DNA of 52,091 bases from an uncultured Clostridia bacterium (GTDB lineage: Bacteria > Bacillota > Clostridia > Oscillospirales > JAAYOS01). The stretch lies in contig CANRIN010000006.1 of the NCBI GenBank assembly GCA_947630675.1, positions 1-52,091 of the forward strand. The letters run 5' to 3'. The position numbers and the translations under genes were made by a program. Numbering within the stretch: the first letter of the stretch is position 1; each line of letters opens with the position of its first letter. The notes below the pieces were generated by a model that saw only the letters and a program-made list of their open reading frames with translations, was not told the origin of the DNA and did no database searches. This document shows positions 19,490 to 28,909 of the stretch, in pieces.

Positions 19490-20470
19490 TTATCCTCTCC
19501 GTGTCCCGTAAGCGCCCGAAGGATTCAATGCGTTCAGCTTTTCGTCGATGGACGCCACTTCCTCGGCACTGAGCTCCACGCTGCCCGCTTCAAAGTTTTC
19601 CTTCACACGATGGAGCTTCCTTGAACCGGGGATAGGTACTATCCACGGCTTCTTGCAAATCATCCACGCCAGCGAAAGCTGAGCGGGTGTGCAGTTCTTC
19701 TCAGAGGACAGCGCGCGGATGTATTCAAACAGAGCCTTATTAGCCTCAAACCCCTCAGGGGTGTACTGCGGCATATGGCTGCGGAAGTCAACGCCCTCCT
19801 CAAACTTGTCACCGGCCTTGTACGCGTCGCTCAGAATTCCGTTTGCAAGAGGGCTGAACGCCACCAGACCTACGCCAAGTTCCTCCAGAACCGGGAACAG
19901 GGATTCATATTCCCGGGCCATCATGGAATAGCGGTTCTGAATGGCCGTCACAGGGGTAACGGCGTGCGCCCGGCGCAGATACTCCTCGTTGGTTTCGCTG
20001 ATGCCCCAGTGGAGTATCTTTCCTTCCTTCATAAGCTCGCCCATAACTCCGGCGACCTCTTCGGGCTCCACCTCCGGGTCTATGCGGTGCTGATAGTACA
20101 GGTCGATATAGTCGGTACCGAGGCGCTTCAGGCTGCCCTCTATCGCCCTGCGGATGCTGGCGGGACGGGAATCCATCGGCCGCTCGGCGCCGAAGTATAC
20201 GCCGCATTTCGTCGCTATCTTCACCTGATGTCGGTAGGGCTTCAGCGCCGCGCCAACCAATTCTTCGTTGTAGGCGGTGGTACCGTCTTCGTTGATGCCG
20301 GTGTAGCACTCGGCTGTATCGAACATCCGATAGCCCATATCCACGGCAGCGTGGAGCACCCGCGTCATCTCGACAGGGTCGGAAGGCGCTCCGTATGCGT
20401 GGGTCATACCCATGCAGCCGAAGCTCACGGCGGATACTTCGAGGTCCTTCCCGAGAATTCTTGTTTTCAT
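19490..20470 (-). CDS. Aldo/keto reductase
   Basis: SFGCMGMTHAYG, DYIDLYYQHRIDPEVEPEEV, PWIVPIPGSRKLHR. Confidence 0.93.
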   Translation of the reverse strand: MKTRILGKDLEVSAVSFGCMGMTHAYGAPSDPVEMTRVLHAAVDMGYRMFDTAECYTGINEDGTTAYNEELVGAALKPYRHQVKIATKCGVYFGAERPMDSRPASIRRAIEGSLKRLGTDYIDLYYQHRIDPEVEPEEVAGVMGELMKEGKILHWGISETNEEYLRRAHAVTPVTAIQNRYSMMAREYESLFPVLEELGVGLVAFSPLANGILSDAYKAGDKFEEGVDFRSHMPQYTPEGFEANKALFEYIRALSSEKNCTPAQLSLAWMICKKPWIVPIPGSRKLHRVKENFEAGSVELSAEEVASIDEKLNALNPSGAYGTRRG

Positions 20471-20482
20471 ATCTGCTGCTCC

Positions 20483-21604
20483 TTATTCAAAATCTGCGGC
20501 ACATTGCTTCAGGTATTGGATTATCGGCAGGTGCTGCGGGCAGGCATTTTCGCACTGACCGCACTGCAGGCATTCGGATGCCTTGCCCCGGCCCTGCGTG
20601 GCGATGGTATACTCCCGCACTCCGCGGAAAGCCGGTTGATTCCCCTGCCTGTTCTTCACCGAGAATATCTCCGGAATGGGAATGTTCATCGGACAGCCGG
20701 CGGTGCAGTAATGACAGCCGGTACAGGGGATGGATTTGTCTGCGTTCAGCGCGTCCTGCGCCCGATGTATGACTTCAAGCTCTGCCTCGGTCATCGGCTT
20801 AAAGTCCTTCATGTAGGAGAGGTTGTCTTTCATCTGCTCGATGTCGGACATTCCCGACAACACCGTGATGATGTTGTCCTGACTCGCCACAAAGCGAATC
20901 GCCCAGGAGGCAAACGAAGCGTCCGGATCGGCGTCTTTGAATATCTTCTGCACCGAGGGGATGGGATTTGCAAGCGCCCCGCCCTTAACCGGTTCCATGA
21001 CGGTGACGGACTTCCCGTGCTTCTTGCATATCTCCAGACACTTTCTCGACTGTACCCCCGGGTTCTCCCAATCGGCGTAGTTTATCTGAAGCTGCACGAA
21101 GTCCACGTCCGGGTGGTCGTTCAACAGCTCCTCAAGCAGGTCCGGGTCGGCATGGAAGGAGAAGCCGTAGTGACGTATGAGTCCCTTTTCCTTCTGTTCC
21201 TTCACAAAGTCCCAGATGTGGTACTTGTCATAGACCTTGTAGTTGTTGCGCTGAAGGGCGTGGAGCAGGTAATAGTCGAAGTATCCCGCGCCGGTGCGCT
21301 CCAGACTGGTGTAGAACTGCTGCTTTGCGCTCTCCTCGTCCTCGGCGCCCATCCACGCGCAGAGCTTGGTGCAGAGGGTGTAGCTCTCACGGGGATAGCG
21401 GTCCACCAACGCCAGCTTCGCAGCCTTTTCGCTCTCGCCTCCGTCATAGACATAGGCGGTGTCGAAATATGTAAGCCCCGCTTCCATGAACAGGTCCACC
21501 ATCTTCTTCACCTGCTCAACGTCAATCTTTCCGTCCGGCAGCTTCGGCAGGCGCATCAGACCGAAGCCCAATTTGGGTGTGCTTTCACCGAAATACTTTT
21601 CCAT
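20483..21604 (-). CDS. Aldo/keto reductase with C-terminal 4Fe-4S clusters
   Basis: LGFGLMRLPKLPDGKID N-terminus; CTGCHYCTAGCPMNI and CLQCGQCENACPQHL. Confidence 0.93.
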   Translation of the reverse strand: MEKYFGESTPKLGFGLMRLPKLPDGKIDVEQVKKMVDLFMEAGLTYFDTAYVYDGGESEKAAKLALVDRYPRESYTLCTKLCAWMGAEDEESAKQQFYTSLERTGAGYFDYYLLHALQRNNYKVYDKYHIWDFVKEQKEKGLIRHYGFSFHADPDLLEELLNDHPDVDFVQLQINYADWENPGVQSRKCLEICKKHGKSVTVMEPVKGGALANPIPSVQKIFKDADPDASFASWAIRFVASQDNIITVLSGMSDIEQMKDNLSYMKDFKPMTEAELEVIHRAQDALNADKSIPCTGCHYCTAGCPMNIPIPEIFSVKNRQGNQPAFRGVREYTIATQGRGKASECLQCGQCENACPQHLPIIQYLKQCAADFE

Positions 21605-21622
21605 CTGTTTTTCCTCCCGATT

Positions 21623-22138
21623 CTATATTGATTTTTTTGCCCAGGCGGAGACGGCGGCCTCCGCGTTTTTACAGTCCGCACCCCGCACGGCAAGCCCTTT
21701 GCCGAAGGTTGCGCCGATACACGCTTTCTTCAGGTCTCTTTCACTGCTGCCCATGCCGCTGCCCTCGTGGGTCATAAGCGGCAGGACTTTCTTTCCGCGC
21801 CAGTCCAGCTTTTCAAGCTGTGTAAACACGGCGCAAGGATATGTTCCCCACCAGCACGGTCCGCAAACAAACACATTGTCATAGGCGTCCAAACTCTCAA
21901 CAGACGCTTTCAGCGCCGGCCGCGCACCATGGTTCAGCTCCGTCTTGGCCTGCTCGGTGCAGGCGTAGTAGTCTGCGGGATAGGGTTCCACAGTCTCAAG
22001 GGCAAACAAATCGCCGCCCACGGCCCTTTGGATATATTCCGCCGCAAGCTCGGTATTGCCCTTTTCCAGACTGCGAATCGTGCCCGCGCAGTAATTTTCT
22101 CCCCTGCGGGAGTAGTACAAAATCAGGTTCCGGCTCAT
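21623..22138 (-). CDS. Flavodoxin
   Basis: LILYYSRRGENY...YDNVFVCGPCWWGTYPCAVFTQLE...MTHEGSGMGSSERDL. Confidence 0.88.
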   Translation of the reverse strand: MSRNLILYYSRRGENYCAGTIRSLEKGNTELAAEYIQRAVGGDLFALETVEPYPADYYACTEQAKTELNHGARPALKASVESLDAYDNVFVCGPCWWGTYPCAVFTQLEKLDWRGKKVLPLMTHEGSGMGSSERDLKKACIGATFGKGLAVRGADCKNAEAAVSAWAKKSI

Positions 22139-22247
22139 TTGCTCTCCTCCTCTCGGTCTGATTTCATTTTACCAATCACAGCACAAAAGAGCAATTCGAT
22201 TTTCGGGCGTTATCAATAAGAAAAACTAATGAACTGCCCGTGTTTTC

Positions 22248-22276
22248 TTGACACTGCTCCCGCCGACACTTATAAT
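22248..22276 (+). promoter_or_regulatory. Sigma-A-type promoter of the LysR gene
   Basis: TTGACA (22248-22253) -N17- TATAAT (22271-22276). Confidence 0.8.
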
Positions 22277-22312
22277 TATATTTGGATAACGCTCGGAAAG
22301 GAAAGCGGTAAA

Positions 22313-23209
22313 ATGCTCAATCAGGTGCGGTATTTTCAGGCGGTGGTGCGGCTTGGCAGCTTCACCCGTGCGGCGGAGGAATGCAATATTTCGCAGTCCG
22401 CCATCTCTCAGCAGGTCAAGGCGTTGGAGCAGGAGCTCGGAGTGGTGCTGCTCGAACGTGCGGGACGCAGTTTTTCTCTCACCCCTGCCGGAGAGCTTTT
22501 CTATAACAAAAGCCTTGTTTTGGTGGCCGACTGTGACCGGCTTGTGCGGGACACCGTGCGGGCAGCCCGGAAGGAGCAGGCTGAGCTGCGTGTGGGCTAC
22601 CTGACGAACTACGCCGGAACGGCAATGCAGGCGGCGGTGTCACGATTTTCGGAGAAGCACCCGGACGTGCGGGTACTCCTCATGGGCGGAAGCCACGAGG
22701 ACCTGTACGAGGCGCTGCAGGGCGAAAAGATAGACCTAGCCATGAGCGACCAGCGCAGGGCCTTTTCCGATAACTACGTCAACCTGTCCCTTGCGCGTAT
22801 TGATGTCTGTGCCGAAATAGCTGCCAGAAATCCTATTTCCGGGCTCTCCCGTGTCACGGCCGAGGAACTGAAAAACACGCCCTGCATTCTTATCGCCTCA
22901 AAGAAACAGCAGAAAACGGAGCAGGCATATTTCAGCGAGATTATAGGTATCCGCAGCGATTTTCTCTTCGCCGGAAGCCCCGACGAAGCGCGCCTTATGG
23001 CAGTACAGAACAACGGTTTTCTGCTGACCGACAGCAGCGCGGAGCGGGTTGGGAACACTACGGTCCGTGTGCCTCTTGTGAATCGCGGTAATCCGATAAC
23101 CGTTCACTACTGCGCTTTCTGGAAGAAGGACAATTCCGGCTATTATGTGGAGGAATTTGCGGAGATACTGCACGAAGTCTTTTCGGCAAGTGACATAGAA
23201 AGGCCCTGA
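22313..23209 (+). CDS. LysR family transcriptional regulator
   Basis: MLNQVRYFQAVVRLGSFTRAAEECNISQSAISQQVKALEQELGVVLLERAGR. Confidence 0.95.
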   Translation: MLNQVRYFQAVVRLGSFTRAAEECNISQSAISQQVKALEQELGVVLLERAGRSFSLTPAGELFYNKSLVLVADCDRLVRDTVRAARKEQAELRVGYLTNYAGTAMQAAVSRFSEKHPDVRVLLMGGSHEDLYEALQGEKIDLAMSDQRRAFSDNYVNLSLARIDVCAEIAARNPISGLSRVTAEELKNTPCILIASKKQQKTEQAYFSEIIGIRSDFLFAGSPDEARLMAVQNNGFLLTDSSAERVGNTTVRVPLVNRGNPITVHYCAFWKKDNSGYYVEEFAEILHEVFSASDIERP

Positions 23210-23306
23210 ATATTCTGACGGGGAACAGCAGGCTGAATCGAAGCACAGGCGCGCGCTCAATTTGATTTGTCTTTGCCGCTGCAGCCGTTGAACTATCCGC
23301 ATTTTC

Positions 23307-23335
23307 TTGACGCTGTTCCCGATGCACTATATAAT
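23307..23335 (+). promoter_or_regulatory. Sigma-A-type promoter of the repeat-protein gene
   Basis: TTGACG (23307-23312) -N17- TATAAT (23330-23335). Confidence 0.78.
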
Positions 23336-23393
23336 TGTAATAGGGGGACACTCGGAACGGAAGACGATAAGCTCACTATAAGGAGGAACCGCA

Positions 23394-23750
23394 ATGACAG
23401 GCAAGCGCAGAAGTGACCCCGGACTTTTTGGGGGCTATGACCATTACGACGAACACGGCAAGAAGACAGGACATAGCGAGCCGGGCTTATTCGGCGGCTT
23501 TGACCACTACGACAACAAGGGACATAAGACCGGTCACTCCGACCCCGGTTTGTTCGGCGGATATGACCACTACGACACCCATGGCCACAAAACCGGACAC
23601 AGCGACCCCGGGCTTTTTGGCTCTTATCAGCACTACAATTCTAAGGGGAAGCATACCGGCTCCAGCGCCCCGGGTCTGTTCGGCTCGTACGAGCACAGCG
23701 ACTCTGACGAGGACAACGACTTCGACGAAGACAGCGACTTTGACGACTGA
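23394..23750 (+). CDS. Tandem 21-aa repeat protein with acidic tail
   Basis: Five copies around GLFGGYDHYDxxGHKTGHSDP and tail DSDEDNDFDEDSDFDD; RBS AAGGAGG. Confidence 0.85.
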   Translation: MTGKRRSDPGLFGGYDHYDEHGKKTGHSEPGLFGGFDHYDNKGHKTGHSDPGLFGGYDHYDTHGHKTGHSDPGLFGSYQHYNSKGKHTGSSAPGLFGSYEHSDSDEDNDFDEDSDFDD

Positions 23751-23889
23751 TTCTTTACCACCTGCGCATCCGGGTCATACGATTGCCCGGAGATCCGGCT
23801 TCTGAGGCACTTTCGTGATTACCGCCTCGCGCAGTTCAAACCGGGCCGCGCATCCGGATCGGAGGCGCTTGAAGAAACTCAGCTTAATG

Positions 23890-23915
23890 AACACCCGGCT
23901 TATGCCGGGTGTTTT
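23890..23915 (+). terminator. Rho-independent terminator
   Basis: AACACCCGGC-ttat-GCCGGGTGTTTT. Confidence 0.85.
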
Positions 23916-23998
23916 CACGCGCTGATTTTCCTTTGCCGGCATATATCCTAAGAGCACAACCGCTATTGGCTATCCGATCTATTTTGAATCAGACCATT

Positions 23999-24604
23999 TT
24001 ACCCATACTGACTTATGTAACGGGCAAGACGAACCTCCGGCTCACTTTGGCACACCGTCACGGGAGAGTCGTCCGGGACCTGTTCCTCCGCGGAAACGAA
24101 CCGCGGGCTTCCAGCTCCGATAAGCACGTCGCTCTCGACCAGCCGGCAGGCGTGCTTCGGGCATATCGCAATACCGCCGATTTGATGGACCCTGTGCCAG
24201 AAAGTCTCGCCCAGCTCCCGTCTGTCCTCCTCGGCGCAGAGCGGGCAATAACGAAGCACGTTAGTGTGTGCGGCATAAGAGCGTGCCATCCGCAAAAGCA
24301 TCCCCTCCATCCGTGTGATGGCTTCAAACGTCCTTCTGCGCCGCTCAGAGGGCCAGAAGCGCGCGAGACAGGGAAACATAGTGTGCTTCATAACAACGTC
24401 TCCAAGGGGCTTGTAAGCCGCGAGACGCGCCGCCGCGTCCTCACTGCACCGTCCGAGGAAAAGTACATCGGGGTGGGAATGCGGGTCTCTCAGGATATCC
24501 TCTGCGGCGCTTCGATACAGCCGATATCCCGACATTGCGGAGTACCGCGAAAAGACGCTGTACACCAGCTCATCCGGGTAGGGCTCCGGGAAGACCGCTA
24601 TCAC
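23999..24604 (-). pseudogene. TniQ/TnsD-like transposition targeting protein, apparently C-terminally truncated
   Basis: FPEPYPDELVYSVFSRYSAMSG N-terminus; zinc motif CPLCAEED...CPKHACRL; stop after about 201 aa. Confidence 0.8.
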
Positions 24605-25164
24605 GGAGACACCTCCGTCACGGGGTAGTAGTCCCCGATAATCTTTGCCGCATCCAGCTCCTGCGAAGCCGCCAAGCCCGCCAGCGCTTCAAGAGACGGA
24701 CGGCTGTCTGTATCGGATTCCACGTCCTGTTTTGCCGCAGTCTTCGCGCCATGTCGTGGTGTCACCTTTTCACGCTTTCTTGACTGAGTCGGCTTCCTCG
24801 CCGGCGTCTCCACATAGCCGCGCACAAGCGACATCCTCCGGCTGAACGCTTCGTTCAGCGCCGGGATGTCCAGACGCTCCGAGCCTCCGGTTATGGCGAG
24901 CTCCTGCGCATCATGTAGCAGCGACACGACTATCGAAGCTATGCCCGAGCTGTGGCTGTACAGCCAGTCCGCAATTCCTTCGTTGAATGCCGCCTCGTGT
25001 CGAACGAACTGATAGCCAAACACTGCCTTGCAGAAGTCGAAGAAGTCTTGGTCAAAGTCCATACCGGCAAACTGCAGACCTACCGACCGACGCGCGAGCT
25101 GCATCGCCGACTCAAAGAAGGGAATGCAGTCCGGCGTACCGACAAGGCCGATGCTGACACTCAC
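24601..25164 (-). pseudogene. TnsC-like C-terminal fragment (no Walker A region)
   Basis: SIGLVGTPDCIPFFESAMQLARRSVGLQ...ADWLYSHSSGIASIVVSLLHDAQELAI; GTGA stop/start overlap with the TniQ ORF. Confidence 0.75.
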
Positions 25165-25534
25165 TTGCTCTCGGCGCTATATCGTCCCTGTTCCCCCTTT
25201 ACAGGATGACTTTATTTAAGGGTTTTTCTCCTTGCCGGAATAGATCTTCTCATATCAGTCACTAATACTTGGCTTGACGTTACACCACTTTAGGGTCTTG
25301 TCTACCGCACTAGGGTTCTATGCCAATTATGAACCGGCTGGTTAAGTAGAAGTGCGTACAGCAGCAAGCGAAGCGTTTGCTCTCGCAACCACCCAGTCGA
25401 AAATGGTCATATGAAAAAGCCCTCCATTCGGGGGTGGAAAGCTTATTGATACTTATTGTATGTAGACTTATTGAATTCAATCTTCTATATATACATATGC
25501 ATATATTACGACACGACAGAATGGCGGTGATAAT

Positions 25535-25744
25535 ATGGATATTTTAAAAGTTTTTGGCAGCAATCTAAAACGGTACAGAACCCTAATAGGGCTTTCGCAG
25601 GAAGCATTTGCTGAAAAGTGCGGGATGCATCGTACCTATATCAGTGCCATTGAATGTTTCCGAAGGAGTATTTCACTTGAAAACATTCAACGAATAGCCG
25701 ACGCACTTGAAATCGATACTTATAAATTGTTTTTGGAGGAATAA
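25535..25744 (+). CDS. XRE-family HTH regulator, possible R-M controller protein
   Basis: FGSNLKRYRTLIGLSQEAFAEKCGMHRTYISAIECFRRSISLENIQRIADAL. Confidence 0.88.
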   Translation: MDILKVFGSNLKRYRTLIGLSQEAFAEKCGMHRTYISAIECFRRSISLENIQRIADALEIDTYKLFLEE

Positions 25745-25748
25745 ATCT

Positions 25749-26285
25749 ATGCCCACATATTATATTAATTATGAACTCCCGGTTGGAAACCGCGCTCAAA
25801 TGCGAGAAGCCCTTATAGCTTGTTTTCTACATGAAGTTGCAGGCACCGGCAACGGCGATAACGCTTCTAGGTATCAATATAATGTTGAGATATATGAGAA
25901 TTACGGTATCTATCTTCGTCGCCCAACACAGCTAAATAAAGGATTCGACTTTACTGTAAATGTGCAAGGCATGTACTTCAAGAAGAATCGAAGATATAGC
26001 AACCCCAGCCACAATGACATTTGTGAGGCATTGAATTGTTGTAGAAATAAGTACCCTGATGAATATGGGGCTGTCAGAGAAGCAATTATTGCAATCTATG
26101 AGTGCAGAAATATTGACTTGTCACACATCAACGCCTATTTCCCAGATTACGAGGGAGTGGAGCATCCGATACAAATAATTCTCTTAGCAATTAAATGGCT
26201 ATTCATGGAACAGGATTGTGCTTATTGGAATTACTCCGGTCGAAGCATGCTTTTCAAAAGGCTAACCGATCAGGGATTGGTTTGA
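25749..26285 (+). CDS. Hypothetical protein coupled to XRE regulator in the R-M locus
   Basis: Starts 5 nt after XRE gene; RBS GGAGG inside its 3' end; MPTYYINYELPVGNRAQMREALIACFLHEV. Confidence 0.75.
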   Translation: MPTYYINYELPVGNRAQMREALIACFLHEVAGTGNGDNASRYQYNVEIYENYGIYLRRPTQLNKGFDFTVNVQGMYFKKNRRYSNPSHNDICEALNCCRNKYPDEYGAVREAIIAIYECRNIDLSHINAYFPDYEGVEHPIQIILLAIKWLFMEQDCAYWNYSGRSMLFKRLTDQGLV

Positions 26286-26288
26286 CTT

Positions 26289-27038
26289 TTATTTTCTAAA
26301 CACAAACAAATACTCATGCGCAATCAGCAGAAAATTATATTTCACGCTGTTAGTCTTCCAATATCCCGTCGCTTTACAGTTGTGCTGCTCCTTGATGATA
26401 AGCTCTTTGAGCTTAAACCCGGCGTTCTCAAAAATACGCATCACTTCAAAGGACATGGGGATCATGCATCCTTTTTGCCGAGTATCCCCCATAAGGACTG
26501 CACAAAACTTGTCCTTTTTCAGAACCCGATAGCATTCAGAAGCAACTTTCTCCATTTCCACGAGGAAATCCTTTACTTTCAAATGTGAAAGGTCTTCTGG
26601 TATGTCCTCGCTGTATTTGATTATGTCGGCATAAGGTGGGTGTGTACAGATAAGATCAATGCTCTTGTCCGGGATAAAGTCAAGGTGCCTTGCGTCACCC
26701 TTACGGATATATACCTTGCCGTTGGCGCCATCGTGTTCAAAAGATGTTTTCTCTCGGCACCGCTCCAAGGCCGTTTCATTTGCATCAACGCCAATAATGT
26801 CCCGATTCAGAAGCTTAGCTTCTACAAGAGTCGTTCCGCCGCCGGCAAACTGGTCAAGGACAAGGTCGCCCTCTTGGGAATAACGCAGCATAATATTCCG
26901 CGGAATGTACGGTGACCAATTCCCACGCCATTTTGCGTCGTGGGTTGCCCAATCACCGCGCTGGGGGAACGACCAGTGCGTTGTCATTTCAAGCTCAAAA
27001 TTCTCCGGCTCCCACTTGATTACTCGTTTTGGCATCAA
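26289..27038 (-). CDS. DNA methyltransferase (amino-methyltransferase fold, THPPY motif)
   Basis: LDQFAGGGTTLVEAKLLNRDIIGVDAN and LICTHPPYADIIKYS. Confidence 0.88.
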   Translation of the reverse strand: MMPKRVIKWEPENFELEMTTHWSFPQRGDWATHDAKWRGNWSPYIPRNIMLRYSQEGDLVLDQFAGGGTTLVEAKLLNRDIIGVDANETALERCREKTSFEHDGANGKVYIRKGDARHLDFIPDKSIDLICTHPPYADIIKYSEDIPEDLSHLKVKDFLVEMEKVASECYRVLKKDKFCAVLMGDTRQKGCMIPMSFEVMRIFENAGFKLKELIIKEQHNCKATGYWKTNSVKYNFLLIAHEYLFVFRK

Positions 27039-28909
27039 ACAAATACCTCGCTGATTACGCCGCCCTCAAGGTCAGTAATGTTGTAAATATGTTCCATAAC
27101 ATCAAAGGTTTCTTCCAAGTTGTTTCTTGCACTTGTCCATCCTTTTCCGTCGGTAAACCAAACAAAAGTAAATCCATCAATAGTATCCGATTCAAGCGCA
27201 AGAGTCTTATAGCTTCTGGCCGTTTCATTGAGCTTACTTCCGCCGCTGCCGTAAAAATTGGTTTCAATACCGTAAATCATACCGGGAGTTTTAACAACAA
27301 AGTCAAAGCGTTTTTCCATTTTGCCTTGATTGGAAATAGCTGAAAGGTCAATGCCCCATTTTTCACTGACTTCGTGAATATACATCTCTTTAAAGTATGT
27401 CTCTTCTTTTTTGAAGCCTGCCTTAACAATGTATTCCTCCACTAGATTTTCCATGGTATGTCCCATTCGATTTTTTCGAGCATTTGAATCAAGGCCAGTT
27501 TCAACCCCTGTAACATAATCAAGCAGGTTACTGATAACATGATTTGTCAAAAGTCCAAAAAGTCCTGTTTCCCTCATAAATACCAAGTATTGTTCTGGTG
27601 AATAATTCATATGCTCGAAATTATACTTAAACGTTCCCCCACTAACGACAACCTTTATCTCATTAGCTCGAACTGCAAGTAGAATAGGAATGCATTTTAG
27701 AGTTTCGGGATAACGTTTGACAAGCGCTAAAAACTCTTTTTCTATGCTTTTCGATCCAATTAAAGCATTCAGAATATTCAATTCCACTTTTATTTTATCA
27801 ACATTATGATAAATTTTTTCAAAGTCAGTATAATATCCGTAGTCAGCTATGCTGTCACGAAACCCGGAAAACCAGCTCAAAAAATCACGAGTCATTCTCT
27901 TATTCTCTCCCATAACAGTCGATTTGTTGCTCTCATTAGTGTATTGCACTTTTTCTTTTATATCAAGCTCTCTCTTTTCTCGATAGTTTGAGATTAATAA
28001 TTCTTTAATCTTGCCACGCGCCATACTATTACTATTGATCATACGATTTGCATTTACTCTAGCTATATTGCAAAAAGGATATAATTCTTCAAAGAACTTG
28101 TCATCTGCATCTATATTTTGAGGATCCGAATTACTCACCACAACTTTAGCCTCACGTTTACACATTTCATCAACAAAAACCGCTAACTCACGCTGATCGG
28201 TATCATCAAAAGCATTTTCAGTATAAGACGTAAAACTAGCTGTTTTCGTTAAGGGTCTATATGGAGGGTCAAAATACACAAACGTGTGGCTATCAATAAA
28301 ATCAGCGGCTATTTTATAATCCCCGCAAACAATTTTTACACCATTCAATTTCTTTGAGACAGCCCGCAGATTTTTCTCATCACATATTATCGGATTCTTA
28401 TACGAACCGACAGGAACATTGAACTGTCCTTTGCCATTCACACGATACAGTCCGTTAAAGCATGTTTTGTTTAGCAAAATCATTAGAGCAGCTTGTTCAA
28501 CTTGTTCTTTTTCCGCACATCTTGCAATTAAATTATTATACGCCTCACGTTTTTGTAAATAATACTTCTTTCTCTCGACCGTATTCAAAGACCAATACTC
28601 ATTTTGAAATTTGAGCAATACATTAATCAATTCATCTACTTGATCTCTAATCATCAAATAAGCATTGATTAATGGAGCGTTGATATCACAAATAAACACA
28701 TCCTCTAAATCAAATTTGTTAAGAACATCAAAAAGCACTGCTCCGCCGCCAACGAAGGGCTCTGCATACTTTGTAATGTTTGGGTCGCGAAATGGATAAT
28801 ACTTTTCAATTTCATCGAGCAGCTGGCTTTTGCCACCAGCCCATTTCAAAAACGGTTTCGCCGTAACGGCGTTCCTTGTCTCTATAAGGAACAGAAAAAT
28901 CACTCCCAC
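27035..28909 (-). CDS. Single-chain fusion of Dam-type adenine methylase and DpnII-type restriction endonuclease
   Basis: [14 protein letters not shown]...[15 protein letters not shown]...[10 protein letters not shown] (M domain); about residue 339 onward [31 protein letters not shown]...[32 protein letters not shown]...RFDFVVK...[20 protein letters not shown] (R.DpnII-like). Confidence 0.88.
   Translation of the reverse strand: MGVIFLFLIETRNAVTAKPFLKWAGGKSQLLDEIEKYYPFRDPNITKYAEPFVGGGAVLFDVLNKFDLEDVFICDINAPLINAYLMIRDQVDELINVLLKFQNEYWSLNTVERKKYYLQKREAYNNLIARCAEKEQVEQAALMILLNKTCFNGLYRVNGKGQFNVPVGSYKNPIICDEKNLRAVSKKLNGVKIVCGDYKIAADFIDSHTFVYFDPPYRPLTKTASFTSYTENAFDDTDQRELAVFVDEMCKREAKVVVSNSDPQNIDADDKFFEELYPFCNIARVNANRMINSNSMARGKIKELLISNYREKRELDIKEKVQYTNESNKSTVMGENKRMTRDFLSWFSGFRDSIADYGYYTDFEKIYHNVDKIKVELNILNALIGSKSIEKEFLALVKRYPETLKCIPILLAVRANEIKVVVSGGTFKYNFEHMNYSPEQYLVFMRETGLFGLLTNHVISNLLDYVTGVETGLDSNARKNRMGHTMENLVEEYIVKAGFKKEETYFKEMYIHEVSEKWGIDLSAISNQGKMEKRFDFVVKTPGMIYGIETNFYGSGGSKLNETARSYKTLALESDTIDGFTFVWFTDGKGWTSARNNLEETFDVMEHIYNITDLEGGVISEVFV

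Noticed and set aside
19775-21631. 618-aa plus ORF opposite aldo/keto reductase genes
   Set aside because: Spans two well-supported minus-strand genes and their intergenic gap; no domain motifs.
23394-23750. CRISPR-like or VNTR DNA because of the 63-bp period
   Set aside because: The period preserves frame and encodes a conserved 21-aa repeat; it is coding.
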